Translations under genes and position numbers: made by a program
Assembly (NCBI GenBank): GCA_963703745.1
Contig: CAVPFL010000002.1
Location: 558,001 to 622,000, forward strand
Length of the DNA stretch: 64,000 nt
DNA from: AP-15 sp963703745
Lineage (GTDB): Bacteria > Pseudomonadota > Alphaproteobacteria > ATCC43930 > CGMCC-115725
Reading direction: 5' to 3'
Shown here: one piece after another, positions 34,289-42,819 of the stretch
Layout of the letters: each line of letters opens with the position of its first letter
Numbering within the stretch: position 1 is the first letter of the stretch
Notes under the pieces: generated by a model
What the model saw: only the letters and a program-made list of their open reading frames with translations
The model's database searches: none
What the model was told of the DNA's origin: nothing

Positions 34289-35866
34289 GTGAAGGCGGGG
34301 CAGCTTGCTGACCGCCGAATCGTCACGGCTCGCCACCCCAGCGCCCCGGATGCCGTTCGGATTCAACCGGACAGGATCGTTTGCTTACAATATCTCCGTG
34401 CGGCCGCTGCTTTCTGCGTCCTCATATTTCATGCCAGCTATTATCTCGATGCTGTCGGACTTGATGGCCATTTTCGCGGCGCATTTGACCGCGGCTTCAG
34501 TGACTTTGGCGTGTATACATTCTTTGCGATATCCGGCTTTCTCATGGGTGTTCAAGTCGAGAAACGATCGGTGCCGGCCTCCGCCTTTCTGCTGCATCGG
34601 CTTGTTAGAATTTTCCCGCTGTTTTGGATGGTTGCAATCGCTGCCATCTGTTTGCGACTCCTCGTCAAGAGCCGAGTCGAATGGGATCCACTGACGTTCT
34701 CCTTGGCGCCAATCGGGGAGCGAATTTATCCGATTGGTGTCGAATGGACGCTGGTGTTTGAGGTCTCCTTCTATCTCTATACCGCCGCCATCGTAGCATT
34801 CGGCTGGGCACGCTTTGTGCCGCTGATAGGGTGTGGCTGGTTGATCTCGATTTTGGCTGTGTCTCTAATATTTCCCGAGTTGCAGGAGGCCCGATTTCCT
34901 CACCTGCTCAGTCTTCCTCTGTCTGGGTATGGCAGCGCGTTTGCGGCCGGCCTCCTGATTCCTTGGGCGCTACGCCGCCGCTGCATCGGACACTCCATTC
35001 TCCCCGCGGGCCTAGTGCTGTTTGCGGGCGGCCAATTCTCCGAAGCCGCGGCGCTTCGGATAGTGTCTTCCGGGGTGGGTTGCGCGATGATCGTCGCCTG
35101 GTCGACGACACTTTCAAATCACACTAGCTCTTTATCGCGCGTGTTCCACAGCTTTGGAGACTGGAGCTATGCAACGTATTTGGTGCACGTGCCGGTCATC
35201 CTGGCCGTCTACCGCTTGGCCTCGGCGATAACGCCCTCACCGTTTCTCTGGCTGGCGGCGATCGGCATCACCCTCGCCGCATCGGCAGCAATCGGTCCGT
35301 TCGACGTCACTCTGTACCGTCGGCTAAAGCGCGCCGTCGATCACCTAAGTCGCGGTAAGCAGATGACGTTTTGCGCGGGATTCTTGGTATTGACGATGGC
35401 GGTTGTCTGGGCCGGCTCGACTGAAACATCCGCGACAACCGAGACAGCTGAGCTTGTTGCCAGCTCGCTTAAGGATGCCCCATCACCAGCCGCAGAATTG
35501 GACCGAGTGCTGGCACAACACGGCTATGCCAATTCGCTGCGGATTGTGGGGAAAATCGATGCGATCGGAAACCAGGATCATGAGTTTAATATTTCCGGAT
35601 GGGCTGCCGACCTTGACGACGTCTTTACCCGCCCAATAGTACTAGCGATTTATAAAAATCAAGTTCTCGTCGCGATCGCACCTTCATTATTCCGCTCGGA
35701 CGTATTGGCACGGCTCGGCCTCACCCATCCCTGGGGGCCTGCGGCGTTTGTGGGCCGCCTCGCACCAGGCCCGTGCTCGGCCGATTTGCCGATCACCTTC
35801 GTGGCAGTCAACTTATCCCGCAAGAAATACCGGGCAATCGACGCGCGCCATTGCCCTAAGGAGTGA
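34289..35866 (+). CDS. OafA/YrhL-type acyltransferase with C-terminal extracytoplasmic domain
   Basis: The 525-aa protein has about ten transmembrane helices and the acyltransferase-3 pattern: LQYLRAAAAFCVLIFHASYY (catalytic-type His in IFHA), a FGVYTFFAISGFLM motif, and LLHRLVRIFPLFW with the conserved Arg. It likely acetylates or otherwise acylates a cell-surface glycan. Residues about 410-525 form an extra domain with VGKIDAIGNQDHEFNISGWA, an ISGWA-type fold seen in other envelope sugar-modifying proteins. The start (GTG 34289) is uncertain. Base composition looks lower in GC than its neighbours, suggesting transfer, and it sits between two pyrF copies. Confidence 0.8.
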   Translation: MKAGQLADRRIVTARHPSAPDAVRIQPDRIVCLQYLRAAAAFCVLIFHASYYLDAVGLDGHFRGAFDRGFSDFGVYTFFAISGFLMGVQVEKRSVPASAFLLHRLVRIFPLFWMVAIAAICLRLLVKSRVEWDPLTFSLAPIGERIYPIGVEWTLVFEVSFYLYTAAIVAFGWARFVPLIGCGWLISILAVSLIFPELQEARFPHLLSLPLSGYGSAFAAGLLIPWALRRRCIGHSILPAGLVLFAGGQFSEAAALRIVSSGVGCAMIVAWSTTLSNHTSSLSRVFHSFGDWSYATYLVHVPVILAVYRLASAITPSPFLWLAAIGITLAASAAIGPFDVTLYRRLKRAVDHLSRGKQMTFCAGFLVLTMAVVWAGSTETSATTETAELVASSLKDAPSPAAELDRVLAQHGYANSLRIVGKIDAIGNQDHEFNISGWAADLDDVFTRPIVLAIYKNQVLVAIAPSLFRSDVLARLGLTHPWGPAAFVGRLAPGPCSADLPITFVAVNLSRKKYRAIDARHCPKE

Positions 35867-35970
35867 AACGGAAAAGCATCGCCGCTCTCTCGGATCCCAA
35901 GGGCGGCTGATGCGTAGCCGGATGTTGCTCTGTTTACTGGGCCACATTGCCGCCAACCGCTGAGGTAGGG

Positions 35971-36696
35971 CTATGCCGCGCGGCGCATATCCTCGATGAT
36001 TCGCGCGGCCGCGAGCGCAGGGTCGGCACTTTTGACGATCGGGCGGCCGAGGACGAGGTAATCCGCCCCCGCGGCGATCGCCTCTGCGGGAGTTCCGGGA
36101 CGCTTGTGGTCATCGGCCGCGGTCCCCGCCAGCCTTACCCCTGGTGTCACGATCAGGAGCCTGTCCTCGCCGGCGATCTGCCGGATCCGGTTGGGGTTGT
36201 CATGCGGCGCGGCGATGATGCCGTCGCAGCCGCACGCGATCGCTCCTTCCACGCGCAGCCGAATCAACTCTTCGACGGAGCAAATGTAGCCGAGATCGCG
36301 CAGCCCATCCTGATCGACACTGGTCAACACGGTGATGGCAAGGATCTTCAACCGCGAATCGGCCCGTCCCTCGACCGCAGCTTTCATGATTTCGCCGTCG
36401 CCGTGCACGGTGATAAAGCTGATGCCGCGTTCGGCCGCCCGCGCAACTCCCTGCCTCACGGTCTCGCCGATGTCGAACATCTTGGCATCGAGAAAGACTT
36501 TCTTGCCTCGCTTGATCAGTTCGTCGATCAGACTGTCGAACCCGGCGGCGAATTGCAGCCACAGCCCGACTTTGAAAAACGAAACCAACCCGTCCAACTC
36601 AGCGACTAGGTCGCGAGCCTCGGCGATGCTCGGCACGTCGAGCGCGACGATAAGCCGGTCTTCGATCCGTTCGGGGATCTCACGAGGGAGGGACAT
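35971..36696 (-). CDS. pyrF: Orotidine 5'-phosphate decarboxylase
   Basis: The 241-aa protein catalyses the last step of UMP synthesis. Recognisable parts are DRLIVALDVPS near the N-terminus, the catalytic Asp-Lys-Asp array in VFLDAKMFDIGETV, the FITVHGDGEIMKAAV segment, LLIVTPGVRLAG and the phosphate-binding end GADYLVLGRPIVKSADP. ATG 36696 is the natural start, though its ribosome site is weak; the frame is open upstream. It is complete. A decayed copy lies at 33672-34017. Confidence 0.9.
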   Translation of the reverse strand: MSLPREIPERIEDRLIVALDVPSIAEARDLVAELDGLVSFFKVGLWLQFAAGFDSLIDELIKRGKKVFLDAKMFDIGETVRQGVARAAERGISFITVHGDGEIMKAAVEGRADSRLKILAITVLTSVDQDGLRDLGYICSVEELIRLRVEGAIACGCDGIIAAPHDNPNRIRQIAGEDRLLIVTPGVRLAGTAADDHKRPGTPAEAIAAGADYLVLGRPIVKSADPALAAARIIEDMRRAA

Positions 36697-36794
36697 CCAA
36701 TTCACCGCCAAGTGACATGATCGCGGGCAAGGTAGCGCAGCAGGATGGCGATAGCCATGCCCATCTATGGGGATCAAGCGCTCGACGTGACAAG

Positions 36795-37820
36795 TCAGTT
36801 CATATCGATCGGCGGATATTCCCGGAACACCTTGTCGGCGGTGACCAGGATATGGTGCGTAACCGTGCGGAGTGGCACTGTCTCCCCAGCGAGCAGCCGC
36901 AGCGCGAGCGGCAGCACCTCATAGCCCCAGCGGTCCATGTAGTAGGCCACCGAACCGAGCACCACGCTGCTGCGGTTGTTGGGGTCAAGTTCCTTTTTTT
37001 CGCTGGTTCCGCCATGGATGTTCGCGTCGAGCCCCTGGCTGACGATGACGCAGTCGCTCTGCCGGCGGTTCATTTCGATTGCGCGCGCGGCGTAAACCGC
37101 CGCCAAATCGTCGAGGGTCGCGATCAGCAGCCGTTGGCCAGGCTTTGTCAGCAGGAATTTCGTCAACAGCGCGTCGGCGCGCATAGACTGTCCGCCGGTG
37201 TCGAGAGAGGCGAGCTGCAAAGTCGGCAGCGACTCGTGCACGCCTTCGGTGATGCCTTGAATGCGGTCCTTGATGGCGGCGCCGGGAGCGGCGAGGTCGC
37301 CAATCAGAACCCCGCGAACCTGCTCGCCCTGCCAGTTTTCCCGTGCAAATGCGCCGAGAGCCTGCCCGGCAATATGGCCGGCGCCGCGGTTGTCGGGGCC
37401 GTAGAGCGGCGCGCCGGGCAGCGGATCGACCAGCGCCAGGGCCGGGATCCCGGCGGCCGCAAGGCGGCGGGCGATCTCGGCGTTAGCGTCGGCATCGGCG
37501 TTGTATTCGATCAGCAGGTCGACTTTGGCGGCAATCGAGGCCTCGGCGTTGGCGACCGCGCGGGCGGGGTCGCCGGCATTGTCAAAATAGACCATGTCGA
37601 CCGGTCGCGTGCGCGCCGCCAACTCAAAGCTGCCGCGCACATCGGCGCCGGTGAAGCCGAGCCCCTCCAAGGTCACGCCCGGCGTCTCGTCGAGGTTGGC
37701 GAGAGCGATCTTAAAGCGCCGCGGCTCGGCTCTCGCGGCCCTCGCGGCGTCGACGCCGCAGGCGAAGGCGGGCAGCCCGGCCAGGAACGACCGGCGTCGC
37801 AATCCCCGCCCTGCCTTCAT
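36795..37820 (-). CDS. Sugar-type ABC transporter substrate-binding protein (orphan), Tat signal
   Basis: The 341-aa protein starts with a twin-arginine-type signal (GLRRRSFLAGLPAFACG) and continues as a type-1 periplasmic binding protein (LacI/RbsB fold): FKIALANLDETPG, then a VDMVYFDNAGDPARAVANAE segment and VDLLIEYNADADANAEIARR, typical of sugar binders. No permease or ATPase gene is adjacent, so its transporter lies elsewhere or it acts as a sensor. It is 3 bp from the next gene upstream (stop at 37824), so the two form one unit. Confidence 0.75.
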   Translation of the reverse strand: MKAGRGLRRRSFLAGLPAFACGVDAARAARAEPRRFKIALANLDETPGVTLEGLGFTGADVRGSFELAARTRPVDMVYFDNAGDPARAVANAEASIAAKVDLLIEYNADADANAEIARRLAAAGIPALALVDPLPGAPLYGPDNRGAGHIAGQALGAFARENWQGEQVRGVLIGDLAAPGAAIKDRIQGITEGVHESLPTLQLASLDTGGQSMRADALLTKFLLTKPGQRLLIATLDDLAAVYAARAIEMNRRQSDCVIVSQGLDANIHGGTSEKKELDPNNRSSVVLGSVAYYMDRWGYEVLPLALRLLAGETVPLRTVTHHILVTADKVFREYPPIDMN

Positions 37821-37823
37821 GCG

Positions 37824-38843
37824 CTATTGGATCGCCTCGATGTTGACAAAGGTGCCGGTTAGTCCGACCGCCTTGGGCACCGTCATATTCAGGAAGAAGG
37901 TGGCCCGCCCCGACTTTGCAGCCTCGGCTGCAATCAGGTCGGTGCGCACATTCTCGATGATGTGAATGCCATTGTCGGTAAGCAACGTTTTGTGCACCGG
38001 GAAGGCGATGCCTTCCTCCTCGCCTGGTATTACTTCGACCGCCCAGGTATCAGCGCCGACAAGGATCACTTTCTGCGATGCAAGCCACTCCGCCGCCGCC
38101 TCGCCGATGCCGGGTTCGCTCTTGTTGTACGTCGCGTTCTGCGCCGGCCACTGCAGGAACAGATCTACCCAGCCGGTGTGGAGGAACACCGCATCGGCCT
38201 CGCGCAGGGTCACGTTGTACATCTTCAAGCCGGCCTGCAGGTCGGCTACCGTGATCAGCGAGCCGCCATCAAGGCAGGGGGTACGGCAGGCCGGGTTGGA
38301 TTTCAGCTTGCCGGCAGCCTGGAAAACCTTGACCATGTCGATAATGACGCCGCGCGTCGCGAAGCTCTTCAGATTCTCGAGGCCGAACTTCTTGAGGTAG
38401 TTCTGGGTGACGTATTTCCCTATTGGCGTCTGGTTGTAGTAGCAGTCCTGGATGCCGATGTGGCCCATACCGTCGATATGGGTGCCAACGTGGCTCTGGC
38501 TGAGATAGGTGTCTTCCATATAGGTCAGCTTGTTATTGCCGAATTCGGCACCCGGCAGGGTGGCGAAGCTGGTCAAGATCGTCTTGCTGAAGCGGGTGCC
38601 GAAGAGCGGCACGCCGTCGACGAGGACGTTGGACATCGAGGTTACGGTGCCGGTCTGGATCTCCCCTGCGGCTGCCTTGGTAACCGCGGGGGTGACGCGG
38701 TTAGTCGCGCCGGTCTGGTCGTCCGGACCGAACGGCGAGGGTTTGACGAGCGCCTTGCAGTCAGCGGCTGATGCGGGTGCTGGCGGAACCAGCAGCGCTA
38801 GGGCGGCGATCCCGACAAATGCGGCTAGTCCGATGATTCTCAT
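37824..38843 (-). CDS. Cyclase-family (kynurenine formamidase-like) metal hydrolase, exported
   Basis: The 339-aa protein has a signal peptide (IIGLAAFVGIAALALLVPP, cleavage near ASA-A). The core is the cyclase/KynB family: SQSHVGTHIDGMGHIG contains the HxGTHxDxxxH metal motif, and FLHTGWVDLF and GADTWAVEVIPG follow. Family members hydrolyse formyl-kynurenine, isatin or similar amides. The export signal suggests a periplasmic substrate. It is coupled to the downstream sugar-binding protein and is divergent from aztA. Confidence 0.8.
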   Translation of the reverse strand: MRIIGLAAFVGIAALALLVPPAPASAADCKALVKPSPFGPDDQTGATNRVTPAVTKAAAGEIQTGTVTSMSNVLVDGVPLFGTRFSKTILTSFATLPGAEFGNNKLTYMEDTYLSQSHVGTHIDGMGHIGIQDCYYNQTPIGKYVTQNYLKKFGLENLKSFATRGVIIDMVKVFQAAGKLKSNPACRTPCLDGGSLITVADLQAGLKMYNVTLREADAVFLHTGWVDLFLQWPAQNATYNKSEPGIGEAAAEWLASQKVILVGADTWAVEVIPGEEEGIAFPVHKTLLTDNGIHIIENVRTDLIAAEAAKSGRATFFLNMTVPKAVGLTGTFVNIEAIQ

Positions 38844-38947
38844 GGCTGCTCCTCCCCAACCTCGGTTGCGATGGTAAACTTGCGGGCAGAATGACCGATA
38901 CGGCGAAAATTTACCAGCCTTGCCTCGCCGGCGGTTCGAGGTCTCAC

Positions 38948-39625
38948 ATGAGGGCTGAAGGCGGCATCGTGCTGTGCGACGTCACCGTGCGCTATGGGCA
39001 GCGCGTCGCGTTGGAAGCGGTGACCGGCGAGTTCGACCCGGGCAGCTTGACCGCTGTTGTCGGGGCGAACGGGGCGGGCAAGAGCACGCTGCTCGCGGCG
39101 ATCGCGGGCGTGGTGCCACTTGCCGGCGGGGTGATAAATCGTCCGGCACGGCAACGACCGGCGTATTTGCCTCAGCTGACGGCGATCGACCGGGAGTACC
39201 CGCTGACCGTGGCCGAACTGATCGTCCTTGGCGGATGGCAAGAGTTCGGCGCATTTCGCGCTCCAGGGAAAGCCCTAGAGGCGCGCGCGGCGGCGGCGGC
39301 AGAGACGGTGGGGCTCGCAGGACGGATGGAGCGGAGGATCGGCGAGATCTCGGTGGGCGAGTTCCAGCGGGCGCTTTTCGCCCGGCTGATTCTGCAGGAC
39401 GCCGCGGTCATTCTGCTCGACGAGCCGTTCGCCGCTGTCGATGCGCCGACTGTCGCGGTGCTGCTCGCTCAGGTAGCGCGATGGCACCATGAGGGCAGAA
39501 CCGTGATTGCAGTATTGCACGATCTCGAGGTAGTGCAGGCGCGCTTTCCCTCGACTTTCGTGTTGGCGCGACGCTGCCTCGCCTGGGGAAGGACCGAGGA
39601 AGCCTTGCCGGCAATGGCGGCGTGA
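38948..39625 (+). CDS. aztA: Metal ABC transporter ATPase, AztA-type
   Basis: The 225-aa ATPase has Walker A VGANGAGKSTLL, the Q-loop region YLPQLTAIDREYPLTV, a signature that reads ISVGEFQRALFARLI instead of LSGGQ, and Walker B VILLDEPFAAVD. This unusual signature and the gene order (ATPase, permease, binding protein) match the AztABC zinc importer of alphaproteobacteria. I chose ATG 38948 with GAGG upstream; an ATG at 38891 would add 19 residues. It overlaps aztB (TGATG). Confidence 0.85.
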   Translation: MRAEGGIVLCDVTVRYGQRVALEAVTGEFDPGSLTAVVGANGAGKSTLLAAIAGVVPLAGGVINRPARQRPAYLPQLTAIDREYPLTVAELIVLGGWQEFGAFRAPGKALEARAAAAAETVGLAGRMERRIGEISVGEFQRALFARLILQDAAVILLDEPFAAVDAPTVAVLLAQVARWHHEGRTVIAVLHDLEVVQARFPSTFVLARRCLAWGRTEEALPAMAA

Positions 39626-40473
39626 TGTCAGTGCATGCGATGGTTGTGGAGCCGTTCGCAACCCTAGCGTTCATGCGTGCGGCACTGGTGGCCTGTCTGG
39701 CGCTGGCGCTCGCCAACGGGGCTATCGGAACGCTGCTGGTGTTGCGGCGGATGAGCCTCGATGGCGACGTGCTCGGACATGCGGTGATGCCCGGTGCGGC
39801 GGTCGGGTATCTCTACGCCGGGCCGTCCCCGGCATGGCTGTCGCTCGGTGGGCTGGTGAGCGGCTTTACCGTAGCGGTGTTGGCCGGACTGATCGCCAGC
39901 GAGCGGGCGCGGCGTGATGCCGGGCTGGTGGCGTTCTATCTGGTAGCCCTCTCGCTCGGCGTGCTGCTGGTGGCATGGCGCGGCAGCAATGTCGACGTCA
40001 TGCGCGTGCTGTTCGGCACGGTGCTGGCGATCGACCAGCTAGCGCTGATCCAGATAGCCGCGGCCAGCAGTGTGATCCTGTTGGCGGTCGCAGCATTGTA
40101 TCGGCCGCTGGCAGTGGGCGCGTTCGATCCCGCCTTTCTTCGCTCAGCGGGTGCACGTTTCCCGTACGGCGCGGTATTCCAGGCGCTGGTTGTATTGGGA
40201 CTGGTGGCGAGCTTTCAGGCGTTCGGCACACTGATGGCGGTGGGGCCGATGTTGCTGCCGGCTGCGGCGGCGCGGTGCTGGGGGTTGGGCGCAGCCGGTT
40301 CTATGCTGTTGGCGACGGGCTTTGGGCTTGCCGCATCGGTGGCGGGGCTGCTGGTCTCCTATCACGCCAATCTTCCCTCCGGCCCGGCGATCGTGCTGGC
40401 GGCGGCATTGCTGTTTGGATTTTCGCTCGCCGCTGCCGAAGGCTGGCGACGCCTGGCGCCGGTGATCCGATGA
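39625..40473 (+). CDS. aztB: Metal ABC transporter permease, AztB-type
   Basis: The 282-aa permease is of the ABC-3 (ZnuB/MntB) family with about eight helices. The opening ALANGAIGTLLVLRRMSLDG and the following DVLGHAVMPGAAVGYL are the family hallmark, and FQAFGTLMAVGPMLLPAAAA carries the coupling region. ATG 39625 overlaps the aztA stop; a GTG at 39622 is also possible. Its stop overlaps the ATG of aztC (ATGA). Confidence 0.88.
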   Translation: MSVHAMVVEPFATLAFMRAALVACLALALANGAIGTLLVLRRMSLDGDVLGHAVMPGAAVGYLYAGPSPAWLSLGGLVSGFTVAVLAGLIASERARRDAGLVAFYLVALSLGVLLVAWRGSNVDVMRVLFGTVLAIDQLALIQIAAASSVILLAVAALYRPLAVGAFDPAFLRSAGARFPYGAVFQALVVLGLVASFQAFGTLMAVGPMLLPAAAARCWGLGAAGSMLLATGFGLAASVAGLLVSYHANLPSGPAIVLAAALLFGFSLAAAEGWRRLAPVIR

Positions 40474-41381
40474 GATTTTCGACCTTTCCTTATTTTATCA
40501 TGTTCCTGCTGTCGGGCCCGGCGTGGGCCGCCGACCGAGTCCCGGTGGTCGCGACATTCAGTGTCATTGGCGATATGCTGGCAAATGTCGGTGGCGATCG
40601 GATAGACATAAAAACCATTGTCGGGGCCGGCGGTGACTGTGAGCTCTATCAGCCGACAGCAGCGGATGTCGCGACCGTCGCTGCGGCAAGCACCGTCTTT
40701 CTCAATGACCTCAACGAAGAGTTCGAGCCGTGGCTGGAACCCCTGCTCAAGCAGGCCGTGTTCAAAGGTGCGAAGGTGGTGGTTAGCCGGAATGTGCGGA
40801 CACTGACCGCGGAGGAGGAGCATCCGATCTCCGGCAGGCTGCTTCCTGAGACGATCGACCAGCACGCCTGGCTCGATCCCCGCAACGGAATCATTTACGT
40901 GCGCAACATCGCCGAGGCGCTGGCGCGGCTCGATCCGGCCAACACCGTTGAATACCGGGCGCATGCTGCAGCCTACACAAAGCAGATTCAGGCGGTTGAT
41001 GATTGGGCGCGCAAGGAGATGGCGTCTGTGCCGGCGGCAAAGCGCCGGGTATTGTCGTCGCACGATTCGCTGCAGTATCTCGCCAGAGCCTACGGCATCA
41101 CATTGCTGACGGTGAACGGTTGGACAAACAAGAGCGAGCCCTCGGCGGCAGAGTTGGCGAAGCTGGCGCAGCAGGTCCGGGCGGAACATGTGAAGGCGCT
41201 ATATCTCGACAGCATTACCGATCCGCGGGCCATGCAGCGCATCGCCGGCGAGACCGGCGCTACGATCGGCGGGACGCTTTACGGAGATTCACTTTCCCCT
41301 GCCGGCGGCGAGGCCGACAGTTACATCGAGATGCTGCGCCACGACGTGACCGCACTGAAGGCGGGCATGCTGAGCAACTGA
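40470..41381 (+). CDS. aztC: Metal-binding periplasmic protein, AztC-type, with His-to-Glu ligand change
   Basis: The 303-aa protein has a signal peptide ending at AWA-A (about 20) and the cluster A-I metal-binding fold. Family AztC/ZnuA proteins bind zinc with three His and an Asp. Here three ligands are kept: His132 in DQHAWLDP, His198 in SSHDSLQYLARAYG and Asp273 in LYGDSLSP. The first, normally the His in GDxHxYxP, is Glu58 in GDCELYQP, next to Cys57. It therefore has a Glu/His/His/Asp set, or uses the Cys. It is coupled to aztB by an ATGA overlap and followed 3 nt later by the repeat-protein gene. Confidence 0.85.
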   Translation: MRFSTFPYFIMFLLSGPAWAADRVPVVATFSVIGDMLANVGGDRIDIKTIVGAGGDCELYQPTAADVATVAAASTVFLNDLNEEFEPWLEPLLKQAVFKGAKVVVSRNVRTLTAEEEHPISGRLLPETIDQHAWLDPRNGIIYVRNIAEALARLDPANTVEYRAHAAAYTKQIQAVDDWARKEMASVPAAKRRVLSSHDSLQYLARAYGITLLTVNGWTNKSEPSAAELAKLAQQVRAEHVKALYLDSITDPRAMQRIAGETGATIGGTLYGDSLSPAGGEADSYIEMLRHDVTALKAGMLSN

Positions 41382-41384
41382 GCG

Positions 41385-42734
41385 ATGTTACTGATATCGG
41401 CCTGGCGGCGCCTGCTCGTTACCGGTGTGGCGGTGGCGGGCTTGTGGGCCGCCGTTCTGTGGGTGGCGCCGACGACGCCGTCGACCGCGCCGGCGCAGCC
41501 GCCGGTGCAGGTGCCGGCGGAGCCCACAGAGGTTCCGGAGCCCGAAGACGGGGCATTGCGTGCAGTGATTCGCTCTGGCGCGGCAGCACCCGGCGGCGGG
41601 CGCTTCGATCGGTTCGAGGTCGCATCGCAGCCGATTGCAGCTCCGGTCAATGCCCGCGGTCAGGTCGCGTTTTACGCGACCATCCTGCACGCGGCGGCGC
41701 GCGAGGGCATCTATCTGGTTAAAGACGGGCATGTGACGAAGGTCGCAGCCTTTGGAGACGAACTGCCGGGCGGCGGTACATTGGCCGAATTCTCGGCGCA
41801 GCCGCTGCCGGCGCTGAACAGCGCCGGGCATGTGGCGTTTGCAGCCCAGATCGCCGGCGGTCGGGCAACCGAGGGGGTTTTCCTCGCCGGCGAGGACGGG
41901 CTGCAGGCGATCGCGCTCGCCGGCGACGACGCTCCGGGGGTGCCGACCGGTGTCCTGGTGGGGTTCGATGCCCCGGCGCTGAACGACAATGACGAGCTGG
42001 CTTTTGTCGCCAATGTGCGGCGCGGCCGCGATACGCTCGATGTGTTGTATTTCTGGAATGGGCGGCGGCTGCAGAGGCTGATGGCTGAAGGGGACCTGCT
42101 GCTGCGCATCGGCGGCAAAATGGACAAAATCGGCGCGCCGGCGTTGAACAACGGCGGCGTCATCGCGTTTCCCGCGGCGATCTTCAGAGGGCCGGCACTC
42201 GGCGGTATTTTTGTTGCCGGTGCGCGCGATCTGCGCCTGTCGGTCCGAGCCGGCGACCAGACACCCGGTGGGGCGATGATCCTGCGCTTCTCCGAGCGGG
42301 TGGCGATCGACGACGAGGACGGGATCGCGTTCGGCGCGTATCTCGGCAAGGACGGTGTGACCCGCGAGGCGGTGCTGCGGACCGGGCCGGATGGCTTGGC
42401 CGAAATGGCCGTCGAAGGAGCGCCGGCACCGGGTGGTGGCCGCTATGCGGGGTTCGGTCCCTGGCCGACGACGGCGCCGGATGGCGCGACCGCGTTCATC
42501 GCTGCCCTCGACGGCGTGCCTGGACCACTTGCCGCGCTCGCCGGCGTTCCTGGCGATATAAGGCGGGTCGCGACCATGGGCGAAACGCTCCCGCAGGGTG
42601 GATCAATAGGCCGGTTCGCATTAAATGGGGTGGCCGTCGCGGGACCGGGCGGCGCGCTGACCTTCGCGACCGTGGCGCAGAAGGAAGGAGAGCGCAACGC
42701 GATCTACTGCCGCTGTCCGGCGTCGGCACGCTAG
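41385..42734 (+). CDS. NxxGxxAF tandem-repeat protein (DUF7453-like), probable exported propeller
   Basis: The 449-aa protein starts with a membrane anchor or signal (LLVTGVAVAGLWAAVLWVA) and a Pro-rich linker. Then come about seven repeats with the tag N-x-x-G-x-x-A-F (NARGQVAF, NSAGHVAF, NDNDELAF, NNGGVIAF, DDEDGIAF, APDGATAF and GPGGALTF), spaced 55-60 residues and each preceded by an AGDxxPGG-like turn. This predicts a beta-propeller-like fold. It begins 3 nt after aztC, so it belongs to the transporter operon; the standard Azt locus has the zinc chaperone AztD, which is also a propeller, but the few His here do not suggest the same zinc site. Confidence 0.75.
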   Translation: MLLISAWRRLLVTGVAVAGLWAAVLWVAPTTPSTAPAQPPVQVPAEPTEVPEPEDGALRAVIRSGAAAPGGGRFDRFEVASQPIAAPVNARGQVAFYATILHAAAREGIYLVKDGHVTKVAAFGDELPGGGTLAEFSAQPLPALNSAGHVAFAAQIAGGRATEGVFLAGEDGLQAIALAGDDAPGVPTGVLVGFDAPALNDNDELAFVANVRRGRDTLDVLYFWNGRRLQRLMAEGDLLLRIGGKMDKIGAPALNNGGVIAFPAAIFRGPALGGIFVAGARDLRLSVRAGDQTPGGAMILRFSERVAIDDEDGIAFGAYLGKDGVTREAVLRTGPDGLAEMAVEGAPAPGGGRYAGFGPWPTTAPDGATAFIAALDGVPGPLAALAGVPGDIRRVATMGETLPQGGSIGRFALNGVAVAGPGGALTFATVAQKEGERNAIYCRCPASAR

Positions 42735-42819
42735 GGCTTCATCGGGTCACACAAGGAGACGACGGGATATCGAAGACAGTCGGGCCGCACTGCGGGAAAT
42801 TATCGGGGTTCTGAGCTTC

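Noticed and set aside
38872..38916. TGGTAAA / TTTACCA inverted repeat upstream of aztA as a Zur box
   Set aside because: Arms are 31 bp apart and do not match the compact palindrome expected for Zur; kept only as a note.
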